Positions 9,316-16,495 of a DNA stretch of 20,765 nt are shown here, in pieces. Under the pieces are notes generated by a model that had not been told where the DNA came from, did no database searches, and was given only the letters and a program-made list of their open reading frames with translations. Position numbers and translations under genes: made by a program. Positions within the stretch are counted from its first letter, which is position 1. Each line of letters opens with the position of its first letter. This stretch comes from a virus: IMG/VR virus record IMGVR_UViG_3300027749_000542, positions 1 through 20,765 of that record; one strand, given 5' to 3'.

Positions 9316-9857
9316 CCCCGATGCTAGGAATTATGGCAAGTCAAATCTCAGGCCATCTCTTTGCGCCTAGCGGTGCCTACGACTCCATTGCTACGGTTGC
9401 AGTCGGTGCGGGTGGAAGTTCAACCATCACTTTCAGTTCTATTCCTAGCACTTATACGCACTTGCAGATTAGGGCTACGCCAAAGGTAGCGGCGGCTGTC
9501 AATGTGTATTACAAATTCAATAGTGATGCGACAACAACAAATTATGATTATCATTATTTATATGGAGATGGTACGACCCCTAGCACTGGTTGGTCATCAG
9601 GAGTCGCAGTGACTGGGTATATCGGATATATCTCACAGACCCAACCCTCGGCAATGGTCATGGATATTTTAGATTATGCAAACACAAATAAATATAAAAC
9701 AACGAGAACACTTCTAGGTGTGGATGCCAACGGTACTGGTAACATCGAACTTGTCTCGACAAGTTGGATGAGTACCGCAGCAATTACTCAAATTGATATT
9801 ACTAGCGCCCAAGTCATCGCGCAGTATTCTTCCTTTGCACTTTACGGAGTAAAATAA
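9312..9857 (+). CDS. Tandem adhesin-like protein 1
   Basis: This 181-residue beta-rich protein is the first of three consecutive paralogs. It has the shared frame IATVAVGAGGSSTITFSSIP (27-46), S.YTHLQIRA, FN.D...TNYDYHYLYGDGT, a variable middle, then STSWMSTAAITQIDI and QYSSFALYGVK at the end. The FSSIP...YT.L and F.LYG signatures recur in both following proteins while the centre differs, as in receptor-binding proteins under diversifying selection. It overlaps the fibre stop as ATGA. No signal peptide or membrane segment is seen; assembly on the virion tail is inferred from context. Confidence 0.7.
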   Translation: MTPMLGIMASQISGHLFAPSGAYDSIATVAVGAGGSSTITFSSIPSTYTHLQIRATPKVAAAVNVYYKFNSDATTTNYDYHYLYGDGTTPSTGWSSGVAVTGYIGYISQTQPSAMVMDILDYANTNKYKTTRTLLGVDANGTGNIELVSTSWMSTAAITQIDITSAQVIAQYSSFALYGVK

Positions 9858-9858
9858 C

Positions 9859-10362
9859 ATGGCTGCTGGAAATACCTACACACCTATCGCAACAACTACC
9901 CTCGGCTCTGCTGTTGCCTCCTACACCTTCTCGTCTATTCCTGGAACTTATACGGATTTGGTGTTGGTGATTGCCCTCCCTGGTTCTGGTACTGGCACTC
10001 CTTCTTGTTCACTCACCCTGAATGGTGACACTGCAAACAACTATGGGAGAGTGCACCTGCTTGGAAATGGCGCAACTGCAACATCAACGAGTGGGGCAAC
10101 TCAAGGAGTCGTCTATCTTTCCTACACTGCCTACGCAACAGCAGTGGCAAAAACATGGATATGTTCCCTCAACAACTACTCCAATACGACTACCAAGAAA
10201 GCAATTCTCACAAGAGAATCAGATGCAACAAACAATGTTTCTCTTAGCATCAACAGTTGGAACGCCACACCCGCTGCAATTACAACAATTCTTGTGTCGG
10301 CAGCAACTTACAACTTTGCAATCGGTTCAACCTTCTCACTCTATGGCATTTTGGCAGCGTAA
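9859..10362 (+). CDS. Tandem adhesin-like protein 2
   Basis: The second paralog has 167 residues: YTPIATTTLGSAVASYTFSS, IPGTYTDLVLVIA, LNGDTANNYGRVHLLGNGA, a variable middle and a C-terminus with SINSWNATPAAITTILV and GSTFSLYGILAA. It starts one base after the previous stop and has GGAG (9846-9849) upstream. Compared with paralog 1 the central loops are replaced, while the N- and C-terminal strands are kept. It may be an alternative receptor-binding tip or one subunit of a hetero-oligomeric adhesin. Confidence 0.7.
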   Translation: MAAGNTYTPIATTTLGSAVASYTFSSIPGTYTDLVLVIALPGSGTGTPSCSLTLNGDTANNYGRVHLLGNGATATSTSGATQGVVYLSYTAYATAVAKTWICSLNNYSNTTTKKAILTRESDATNNVSLSINSWNATPAAITTILVSAATYNFAIGSTFSLYGILAA

Positions 10363-10391
10363 GACTATGACAACTAAGGCAGGTAACTAAT

Positions 10392-11744
10392 ATGGCGGCT
10401 AATTATGTTTTACTAGAAAAGATTGTAGTCGGCGCAGCAGGCGCATCCAGCGTTACCTTCTCAAGCATCCCACAGACTGGGTACACTGATTTGGTTGTGA
10501 AGGTGAGTGTGCGCTCTAATCGTGTAAATGCTAGCGATGGAATGAACCTACAATTCAATGCTGATACCGCTAACAATTACTCAACACGCAGAATTTATGG
10601 GGTGGGTTCTGGAACACCTACCAGCGACTCACTCACTCCTTACGCAAGGATATTTCTCAATGACATTCCTGGCTCAACTGCTACTGCATCTACCTTCTGC
10701 AATACAGAGGTTTATGTTCCCAATTATCTGCTTGCCAATCAAAAATCGGTAAGCGCAGACACCACTTTTGAGAATAATACAACTGCCGCTGGATTGGTTC
10801 TTCTCGCAGGTATTTGGACTGGAACTGCTGCAATCACTTCCATCAAACTTTATCCAGATGGCGGCACACTCTTTGTCCAATACTCAACCTTCTCCCTTTA
10901 CGGCGTATCAGCCCTTGGTACTACTCCTACCAAGGCTCCCAAAGCCCTTGGTGGAGATATCATTGAAACTGATGGAACTTACTGGTATCACGCCTTCCTT
11001 GCATCTGGAACATTCACTCCTGCAACTACATTAAGTTGCGACTATTTAGTAGTCGCAGGTGGTGGTGGTGGTGGCGGTTCAATGGGTGGCGGAGGTGGTG
11101 CTGGTGGATTACTGAATGGAACCTTGGGGGTATCTACTGCTGCTACGGTTACTGTCGGAGCAGGTGGCGGTGGCGGTGCATCCACAGTTATCGGTGTATC
11201 AGGTTCTAACTCAGTATTTTCGAGCGTTACGGCAACAGGCGGCGGTGGTGGTGGTGGTTTCTCGGCTGGTCCTGCAAAGGGAGCCGACGGTGGTTCAGGT
11301 GGTGGTAGTACCTATACTGCGACTGCGAGTGCAGCATCACCCGCTGGTCAGGGTAATGCTGGTGGTGCTGGCGGATACGATGGCGGCGGAGGAATTGCAG
11401 GCGGTGGTGGCGGTGGTGCGGGTGCGGCTGGCACAGCGGGCAACACATTAAACGTTGCAGGTGGTGGCGGTAACGGCGTTAATACATATTCTGCGTGGGC
11501 AACTGCAACTGCAACTGGCGCATCAGGATACTACGCAGGTGGTGGTGGAGGTGCATCTAACTCTGGTGGCCCAGGCGGAGGTACTTCTGGTACTGGTGGC
11601 TCAGGCGGGGGCGCAGCAGGAAATAAAGCAGGAATTGGAAATGCTGCAACCGTCAATACAGGCGGAGGTGGCGGTGGTGGAGGCAACGGTTCCGCTGGTG
11701 GCGCGGGTGCGTCGGGTATTGTTATTGTTCGTTATGCAGTCTAA
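10392..11744 (+). CDS. Tandem adhesin-like protein 3 fused to glycine-rich domain
   Basis: The 450-residue third paralog has the shared beta domain in residues 1-172 (VTFSSIPQTGYTDLVV, FNADTANNYSTRRIYG, GIWTGTAAITSIKL, YSTFSLYGV). A linker GGDIIETDGTYWYHAFLASG precedes a glycine-rich region (about 223-439) that begins YLVVAGGGGGGG; the protein ends GASGIVIVRYAV. The LVVAGGGGG ... GASGIVIVRY frame is a widespread glycine-rich fibre-tip domain of environmental phages. Some Gly-rich phage adhesins form polyglycine-II bundles with exposed receptor loops, which may apply here. It is the largest and most distal-looking adhesin, hence a good candidate for the receptor-contacting tip. Confidence 0.8.
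   Translation: MAANYVLLEKIVVGAAGASSVTFSSIPQTGYTDLVVKVSVRSNRVNASDGMNLQFNADTANNYSTRRIYGVGSGTPTSDSLTPYARIFLNDIPGSTATASTFCNTEVYVPNYLLANQKSVSADTTFENNTTAAGLVLLAGIWTGTAAITSIKLYPDGGTLFVQYSTFSLYGVSALGTTPTKAPKALGGDIIETDGTYWYHAFLASGTFTPATTLSCDYLVVAGGGGGGGSMGGGGGAGGLLNGTLGVSTAATVTVGAGGGGGASTVIGVSGSNSVFSSVTATGGGGGGGFSAGPAKGADGGSGGGSTYTATASAASPAGQGNAGGAGGYDGGGGIAGGGGGGAGAAGTAGNTLNVAGGGGNGVNTYSAWATATATGASGYYAGGGGGASNSGGPGGGTSGTGGSGGGAAGNKAGIGNAATVNTGGGGGGGGNGSAGGAGASGIVIVRYAV
11058..11708 (+). repeat. Glycine-rich low-complexity coding tract (GGN repeats)
   Basis: About 217 residues of Gly-rich sequence (runs of 4-8 Gly separated by Ala, Ser, Asn and Thr) are encoded by GGT/GGC/GGA-rich DNA. The + strand is strongly G-rich and C-poor here, creating skew and long open shadow frames. 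The region encodes the distal domain of the third adhesin. Confidence 0.9.
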
Positions 11745-11761
11745 AACTAAGGAGATAGAAA

Positions 11762-11986
11762 ATGTCAGATAGACCAAAGAAGTTAATCGTAGATTGCGCT
11801 ACTGGTGCACAGGTTGAGTTTGACTTAACCGATGAAGAAATTGCTCAGATGGCTGTGGATGCGGCTAACGCTGAGGCAGAGCGCGTTGCTAAAGAGGCAG
11901 CAGATGCTGCGGCAGCAACGGCTAAAGATGCCCTGCTTGCTAAGTTAGGCATCAGTGCAGATGAGGCTAAGTTACTTCTAGCGTAA
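11762..11986 (+). CDS. Small Ala/Glu-rich coiled-coil protein after adhesins
   Basis: This 74-residue protein has a strong ribosome binding site (AAGGAG, about 11749-11754). A short beta start (KKLIVDCATGAQVEFDL) leads into DEEIAQMAVDAANAEAERVA, then a long Ala-rich helix and KLGISADEAKLLLA. Short proteins of this shape often follow fibre genes and are sometimes proposed as fibre-assembly factors. No enzyme motif. The function is not established here; a fibre chaperone is a guess from position. Confidence 0.65.
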   Translation: MSDRPKKLIVDCATGAQVEFDLTDEEIAQMAVDAANAEAERVAKEAADAAAATAKDALLAKLGISADEAKLLLA

Positions 11987-12077
11987 TTGTAATTGTATAA
12001 CCACCTGAGCAAGTGGCTAAACTGTTCATAATTTTATGCCACAAACAATCTCATTGAACTTAATATAGGAGGTTACG

Positions 12078-14285
12078 TTGACTGACTCGTTCTCTCACAT
12101 AATTGAACGGCCCGTTGTGCCTGCTGGTGTAACAGTAACAGGCGGAACTTCTTTTATTAATCAATCAAACTCTTATGATTGTGCCCTAGGAGGGCTTCCC
12201 TTCTTCTTCGGCATCTCTGATAAGTTTCCCTATAAGAGGGAGACTGCTCAGTACCGTAAGCAGCAGATTGACCAACAAAAGGAACCAGGCGAGCAAACAC
12301 TCACTGGTTGGTGGCTTCGTAGCCAATCCTCATTTCATTATGGTGCTGGTATCCGTTTTCAGGAGCCAGTACAAGGAGAGACTGTACCTTACCGTTTCAA
12401 TAAAAGCGCTGGTGTAGATGTATTTAACACAGGTCGCGTTGATTTGCTCCCTGATGTAACTCTACTCAAGGCATCAACCTCTACAACAATTGATGTTGAA
12501 GGTTTCACTGATGCTGGAACTGATTATGCCCTTATTACTGATGGCACTAGTGTCTTCAGAGTAAATGCTGCTGGTACATCAACAACAGTAACCTGGGGTG
12601 GTTCTGGTGCAATTAAAGATATTGCCCATGATGGTATTTATTATTATGTTGCTGACACTGTTGGTATCTTCAAGGGTCCACTATCACTTAGCGGTAGTGG
12701 TGCATCTATCTTTACACACCCAACAGTTATGACTGGCACTGTTACCAGCGTCAAGATGAACTGGGTTAAACAACGCCTCATTGCGGGTATCAATAACTAC
12801 CTTTTTGAAGTGACACCAGTCACATCTTATACAGTAGTTGCTGGCTACCTAGCAAACAATGTAGCAACTTTAACAACCGCAACATCACATAATCTTGGTG
12901 TCGGTTCGCAGGTTGTTGTGGCTAGCATTAGCGCAGCATACAATGGCGTCTATCAAGTAACTGCCGTAACTGCAGCAAACCAATTCTCTTATCAGCACAC
13001 CAATGCTGATGTTGCTTATGCAACAGGCATGACTGGTACGGCTGCACTTAACGTTAACAACAACCTACCTGTCTATGCGCACTCTAACCCTTCTTGGGTT
13101 TGGACTGGTGTAGTCGAAGGTCCTAATGCTATTTATGTATCAGGCTGGGCGGGTGATTCTTCTACAGTATTTCGTCTTTCACTTGATATTACAGGCGCAG
13201 TACCCCTATTAAGCAAGGCAGTAACAGCAGCAGACCTCCCACGTGGAGAGATTGTGCTGAGTCTTGGCTCCTATGTGGGCAAGTACATGGTTTTTGGCAC
13301 TAACAAAGGTGTGCGTGTAGGGCAGATTGACACCTCAGGATTTGTATCCTCTGGATATATCACCTACGGTCCACTTACTGTTGTGACATCTGGCTATGAC
13401 CCTGGAAGTGGTACTACTCTGGCTCCTTCTGGCACTGATGCCAATGTGAACTACATTACATTTAACGACCGCTATGCTTATTGCACAGTGAGTAATTATA
13501 TCGACAATGGTGATGGTACCTTTTCCTCTGGTCTAGTTAAACTGGATTTAGGTAAAGAAATCTCAACTAATCAGGTAGCCTATGCTACCCATCTGCGTGC
13601 TCCTAGTACAAATAGTGCTATGGATGCAGCAGTTTTTGGACATTCCAATAGACTGATGATGGCTATTGCTGGTAAAGGTGTATACATTCAGTCTACGACT
13701 GCACTATGTGCATCAGGATATATCCAAACTGGTTACATTCGTATGCTTACCCTTGAAGATAAGCACTTTAAACTTATTAAACCACGTATGCAATTGCCTA
13801 TCACAGGTAACATTAAGATATCTAGTGTTAGTGCTACAGGCACCGCGATTGATTTATTCACAGTCACACCAGCCTATGATATTACCCAAGATATCACTAC
13901 TGGTTCCCTCGGACCAGCAGAGTCTATTGCTTTTAGATTTACACTAACTCCCTCTGGTACAACATCAACAACCTTTAATGGTTATCAACTTAAGTCTCTG
14001 CCAGCAGTACGCCGTCAAAGGTCTTACTCTGTCCCACTCCTTAACTTCGATTTTGAGGGTGACAGATTCAATATGACTACAGGCTATGAAGGTCGAGCAG
14101 TTGAACGCCTACAGGCGCTAGAGGATATTGAAGCGCAAGGTGATGTTATTGTTTATCAGGACTTCACAACTGGTGAAACAATCCAAGGTGTAATTGATTC
14201 ACTTTCCTTTGTAAGGATGACCCCACCTGAGCGCAGATTCTCTGGCTTTGGTGGCGTTGTCTATGCAATCATCCGCAGTATCTAA
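12078..14285 (+). CDS. Large minor tail protein (beta-rich, propeller-like)
   Basis: The start is TTG 12078, preceded by a perfect AGGAGG (12067-12072). The 735-residue product opens with a segment containing GGLPFFFGISDKFPYKRETA, then REQ-type helices (YRKQQIDQQKEPGEQTLTGW) and WLRSQSSFHYGAG. This N-terminal pattern resembles minor tail proteins I recall from actinobacteriophages. Many short beta strands with DGTSVFRV, DGIYYYVAD, AIYVSGWAGDSSTVFRL and MVFGTNKGVRVG look like propeller blades. An inserted small barrel lies at about 250-325 (ATLTTATSHNLGVGSQVVV). The C-terminal domain (from about 645) carries RQRSYSVPLLNFDFEGD and ends VVYAIIRSI. A tail tube or hub role is likely, since no tape-measure gene accompanies it. 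Confidence 0.75.
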   Translation: MTDSFSHIIERPVVPAGVTVTGGTSFINQSNSYDCALGGLPFFFGISDKFPYKRETAQYRKQQIDQQKEPGEQTLTGWWLRSQSSFHYGAGIRFQEPVQGETVPYRFNKSAGVDVFNTGRVDLLPDVTLLKASTSTTIDVEGFTDAGTDYALITDGTSVFRVNAAGTSTTVTWGGSGAIKDIAHDGIYYYVADTVGIFKGPLSLSGSGASIFTHPTVMTGTVTSVKMNWVKQRLIAGINNYLFEVTPVTSYTVVAGYLANNVATLTTATSHNLGVGSQVVVASISAAYNGVYQVTAVTAANQFSYQHTNADVAYATGMTGTAALNVNNNLPVYAHSNPSWVWTGVVEGPNAIYVSGWAGDSSTVFRLSLDITGAVPLLSKAVTAADLPRGEIVLSLGSYVGKYMVFGTNKGVRVGQIDTSGFVSSGYITYGPLTVVTSGYDPGSGTTLAPSGTDANVNYITFNDRYAYCTVSNYIDNGDGTFSSGLVKLDLGKEISTNQVAYATHLRAPSTNSAMDAAVFGHSNRLMMAIAGKGVYIQSTTALCASGYIQTGYIRMLTLEDKHFKLIKPRMQLPITGNIKISSVSATGTAIDLFTVTPAYDITQDITTGSLGPAESIAFRFTLTPSGTTSTTFNGYQLKSLPAVRRQRSYSVPLLNFDFEGDRFNMTTGYEGRAVERLQALEDIEAQGDVIVYQDFTTGETIQGVIDSLSFVRMTPPERRFSGFGGVVYAIIRSI

Positions 14286-14297
14286 CTAAAGGAAACC

Positions 14298-14945
14298 ATG
14301 ACAACAGTATGCTTAGTTAACGAGAGTAATCTATCCACACAGGACATGCAAACATTAGTTAATGCTGTGACCTACCACACTGGTCTTGTTACAAAAGCAT
14401 GGGGGCTAGCCCCTGTTACTATTACTAGTAACGCTCCCACTGCAACTGACTGGAAAGTATACATTACTGAGCGTGGACGCAAGCAAGGTGCACTAGGATA
14501 TCACCAGTTAGAAAATGGTGTGCCTGTTGCTTTCTGCTCGCCCAAGGCATCCTACAAAACCTTCGGTGTATACAGCAAGCCTTTCATTATCAAAGGTAAG
14601 GTTATTAATGGCGCTCGCTATCGTAGCGGATTAGCCACAGTAATCTGTCATGAAGTTTCAGAGGCTCTCATCGACCCAGCAATCAATGTAATGTCAACAA
14701 TTGATAGCAAGGGCAGAGCATGGCTCAAAGAAGTAGCAGACCCAGTTGCTGGTTCTTTCCTGCTATTCACAGACCCAACTTCAAAGGTTGATGTCGTCCT
14801 ACCAGATATCGTTACCCCTGCTTTTTATGATGTCAAAGGCGTAGCACCATACTCGCTTAAGAGTTCGGTCTCTGCTCCGTTCACACTAGGGGTATCGGGA
14901 TATGCATATTACAGAAATGCGGCAGGCGTATTGACCAAGATTTAA
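14298..14945 (+). CDS. HExxE zinc-metalloprotease-like phage protein
   Basis: This 215-residue protein contains VICHEVSEALIDP (H118, E119, E122, D126), followed by WLKEVADPV (E145, D148) and upstream GALGYHQ (H69). The motif order, LGYH ... HExxE...DP ... EVADPV ... VTPAFYD ... PF.LG.SGYAYYR, matches a family of putative metalloproteases I recall from phages and bacteria, where the His and acidic residues would bind zinc. Whether it is catalytic or only structural is unknown. It lies between the large tail protein and the lysis genes, so it could be a virion protease or a peptidoglycan-entry accessory. A good AAAGGA ribosome binding site precedes ATG 14298. Confidence 0.65.
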   Translation: MTTVCLVNESNLSTQDMQTLVNAVTYHTGLVTKAWGLAPVTITSNAPTATDWKVYITERGRKQGALGYHQLENGVPVAFCSPKASYKTFGVYSKPFIIKGKVINGARYRSGLATVICHEVSEALIDPAINVMSTIDSKGRAWLKEVADPVAGSFLLFTDPTSKVDVVLPDIVTPAFYDVKGVAPYSLKSSVSAPFTLGVSGYAYYRNAAGVLTKI

Positions 14946-14976
14946 TCCACCACTTACACACATAGGGAGAACCGCC

Positions 14977-15231
14977 TTGAATGTCGATTTAGCAACCATA
15001 GTATATTCTTATTTCTTTGTAATTGTTGCCTTACTGGCTGGTCTAGCCATGATAGCCAAGCACACAATTATGAAACATACGGAGGACCTTAAAGATAAGT
15101 TAGGCCGTATTGAATATGCTTTATACAATGATGGAAAGACTGGATTGATTAACAAGGTTGAGGAACTATTAACTACTCAACAGGCTATTAAGATTGATGT
15201 AGAGGTTATCAAGGCAAAGGCTAAAAACTAA
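14977..15231 (+). CDS. Single-span membrane protein of lysis cassette
   Basis: The start is TTG 14977 with AGGGAGA (14964-14970) upstream. The 84-residue protein has one hydrophobic segment (about 5-27, ATIVYSYFFVIVALLAGLAM) and a charged helical C-terminus with RIEYALYNDGKTGLINKVEELLTTQQ. Its stop overlaps the next start as TAATG. It could be a spanin-like or holin-associated protein, but short one-span proteins with an EYALYNDG...V.EL tail are common in phage lysis regions without assigned function. Confidence 0.7.
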   Translation: MNVDLATIVYSYFFVIVALLAGLAMIAKHTIMKHTEDLKDKLGRIEYALYNDGKTGLINKVEELLTTQQAIKIDVEVIKAKAKN

Positions 15232-15431
15232 TGTCCAAATGGTTTCCCTTAAATGACTCAGCGTTAAATGTTATTAACCTTTGGTTGCAGAGTTTCATTG
15301 CTATCACAATAGCAACACACATTCGAGACATACTTGACTCACATGTTCTTGCTGCTTCCTTTCTTGCAGCAGGAATTCCTGTATTACTTCGCTGGTCTAA
15401 CTCACGCGATTCATTCCCAAAGGATACATAA
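15231..15431 (+). CDS. Holin-like two-span membrane protein A
   Basis: This 66-residue protein has two hydrophobic segments (about 11-30 and 38-54), a short charged linker with RDILDSH and a charged tail after IPVLLRWSNSRDSF. The size, topology and position directly before the amidase match holins, which permeabilise the membrane so the endolysin reaches the wall. It is coupled to both neighbours through TAATG overlaps. Its C-terminal PVLLRWSN..D pattern resembles that of the membrane protein at 15978-16250. Confidence 0.65.
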   Translation: MSKWFPLNDSALNVINLWLQSFIAITIATHIRDILDSHVLAASFLAAGIPVLLRWSNSRDSFPKDT

Positions 15432-15970
15432 TGACATACCCATTTTTGCAGGCTGTAAATTATACGCCAGGACGTGGTGGCAAAAAGCCACTACAGATTT
15501 TCCTTCACACTATGGAAACACCTGAAACCCCTGGACGTGCTAAGCAGGTATGGCAATGGTTTGCTGGTAAGACTGCTCCAAAGGCTAGTGCTCACTTTAT
15601 GACTGATGCTACCACGGTAGAACAGAGCGTAAGAACCTCAGATACGGCTTGGGCTGTTGACGATTATGCATTGAACCAATCCAGCATCTCAATCGAGATG
15701 TCAGGTGTAGCCTCACAGACACCAGCCCAATGGGCTGATGCTTATTCAACAGCAGAGTTAGCCTTGGTAGCCAAGTTAGTTGCTGAACTGTGTAAACAGT
15801 TTAATATTCCTATTGTAAAACTCAGTCCTTTAGATGTGGCTGCCAACAAGGCAGGCATTGCTGGTCACTGGGATGTCACACTTGGCAAAAAAATTGCTGG
15901 TGGTCATACAGACCCAGGCAAGTACTTCCCTTGGGACAAATTCATTGCCCAGGTTAAAGCCCTATCCTAG
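15431..15970 (+). CDS. Endolysin, N-acetylmuramoyl-L-alanine amidase (Amidase_2)
   Basis: This 179-residue protein has the PGRP/Amidase_2 fold signatures: IFLHTMETPE (H26, first zinc ligand), KASAHFMTDATTVEQSV (51-67), ISIEMSG (86-92), and AGHWDVTLGKKIAGGHTDPG (144-163) with H146 and D161 or H159 completing the zinc site. It ends FPWDKFIAQVKALS. The enzyme cleaves the amide bond between MurNAc and L-Ala of the stem peptide. There is no signal peptide and no separate wall-binding domain, so export relies on a holin. Its start overlaps the upstream holin-like gene as TAATG, and the length is normal for a single-domain amidase. Confidence 0.92.
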   Translation: MTYPFLQAVNYTPGRGGKKPLQIFLHTMETPETPGRAKQVWQWFAGKTAPKASAHFMTDATTVEQSVRTSDTAWAVDDYALNQSSISIEMSGVASQTPAQWADAYSTAELALVAKLVAELCKQFNIPIVKLSPLDVAANKAGIAGHWDVTLGKKIAGGHTDPGKYFPWDKFIAQVKALS

Positions 15971-15977
15971 GAGACCC

Positions 15978-16250
15978 ATGAAAATCAATAAAGCCCTATT
16001 AGAGTCCTATGGTCGCCACCTATCGGTAGCGGTCATTACAGCAATCTTTGCTATTGCCAATGTGACCCATCTCTCACCCTTGAACTTTAGTCTTGGTGAG
16101 TGGGTACTGGTTGCTAACTCCTTGTGGCTCTCAGCCCTACCAGTTGTGCGCCGTTATTTCAATAAGCAAGACCCAGCATTTGGGCTTGTTGTTGATGTAG
16201 TAGCAACACAGGTAGCAACCGAAGTTACTAAGGTTGCTCCAACAGTCTAA
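15978..16250 (+). CDS. Holin-like two-span membrane protein B
   Basis: This 90-residue protein starts at ATG 15978 (TAGGAGA about 5 bases upstream); longer in-frame starts would overlap the amidase. It has hydrophobic segments at about 15-29 (LSVAVITAIFAIANV) and 39-56 (LGEWVLVANSLWLSALPV). A basic and acidic stretch RRYFNKQDPAFG and a Val/Ala/Thr-rich tail follow. The LPVVRRYFNKQD pattern aligns with IPVLLRWSNSRD of membrane protein A. It may be a second holin, an antiholin or an accessory lysis protein. Confidence 0.65.
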   Translation: MKINKALLESYGRHLSVAVITAIFAIANVTHLSPLNFSLGEWVLVANSLWLSALPVVRRYFNKQDPAFGLVVDVVATQVATEVTKVAPTV

Positions 16251-16265
16251 CCCTTAACTAACACT

Positions 16266-16304
16266 TAACCCCCTTCTTTAGCCTTGCGCTAGAGTTGGGG
16301 GTTA
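16266..16304 (+). terminator. Intrinsic terminator at end of late operon
   Basis: An 8-bp outer stem, TAACCCCC (16266-16273) with GGGGGTTA (16297-16304), encloses an inner stem CTTTAGC/GCTAGAG (16276-16282 and 16288-16294, one G-U) and a CTTGC loop. A T-rich tail (TTTGTCATTTCT) follows. It lies 15 bases after the last lysis gene, where transcription of the structural and lysis operon should end. Confidence 0.85.
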
Positions 16305-16314
16305 TTTGTCATTT

Positions 16315-16343
16315 CTGACATAGTACTGGCTAATATTTATATT
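16315..16343 (+). promoter_or_regulatory. Candidate sigma70-type promoter
   Basis: CTGACA (16315-16320) matches five of six bases of the -35 consensus. After a 17-bp spacer TATATT (16338-16343) matches five of six of the -10. A further TATAAT (16350-16355) lies in the same AT-rich stretch but lacks a good -35. Transcription would begin near 16350 and read through the hairpin at 16366-16389 into the replication module. It was found by eye only, and AT-rich sequence can mimic promoters. Confidence 0.45.
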
Positions 16344-16365
16344 ATATGATATAATATATATTATA

Positions 16366-16389
16366 GCGAAAGCCCTTAAAGGCTTTCGT
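16366..16389 (+). promoter_or_regulatory. Inverted repeat / leader hairpin 1
   Basis: CGAAAGCC (16367-16374) and GGCTTTCG (16381-16388) pair perfectly across a 6-base CTTAAA loop, with a further G-U pair at the base. It is flanked by AT-rich DNA on both sides with no clean U tract. It could be an attenuator in the leader of the upstream candidate promoter or a second weak terminator. Confidence 0.55.
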
Positions 16390-16412
16390 ATATACATCTA
16401 AATGCTTATAAA

Positions 16413-16443
16413 GACAAGTATAGCAACAACCTAAGTACTTGTC
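16413..16443 (+). promoter_or_regulatory. Inverted repeat 2 (GACAAGTA / TACTTGTC)
   Basis: A perfect 8-bp inverted repeat, GACAAGTA (16413-16420) and TACTTGTC (16436-16443), is separated by 15 bases. The half-site spacing of about 23 bp centre to centre, roughly two helical turns, suits a dimeric DNA-binding protein, though an RNA hairpin is also possible. Confidence 0.5.
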
Positions 16444-16446
16444 AAA

Positions 16447-16456
16447 TGTTTAAACA
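16447..16456 (+). promoter_or_regulatory. Palindrome TGTTTAAACA
   Basis: A perfect 10-bp palindrome lies between inverted repeat 2 and the -35 element of the downstream promoter. It is a plausible operator half of a protein-binding patch. A 10-bp palindrome in AT-rich DNA can occur by chance, so confidence is limited. Confidence 0.35.
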
Positions 16457-16457
16457 A

Positions 16458-16495
16458 TGGACAACCTTAAGGGTTGTCTGCTACACTTACATTTA
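16458..16495 (+). promoter_or_regulatory. Extended -10 promoter giving a leaderless transcript, with internal inverted repeat
   Basis: TGGACA (16458-16463) and TACACT (16482-16487) are 18 bp apart, and TGC directly before TACACT forms an extended -10. The first A of the nuclease ATG (16495) is 8 bases past the -10, the normal start position, and no ribosome binding site lies within 15 bases of it, so the mRNA is probably leaderless. The inverted repeat GACAACC/GGTTGTC (16460-16466 and 16472-16478) overlaps the -35 and fills the spacer, as an operator would. Confidence 0.6.

Noticed and set aside
11116-11772. Two further + strand ORFs and one antisense ORF in the glycine-rich region
   Set aside because: GGN-repeat DNA keeps other frames open and yields Val/Gln/Arg-rich nonsense. 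They have no ribosome binding sites or known domains.
13666-13947. 93-codon ORF inside the large tail gene
   Set aside because: It lies wholly inside the 735-residue gene in another frame and has no ribosome binding site; its Leu/Ser/Cys-rich sequence is typical of a shadow frame.
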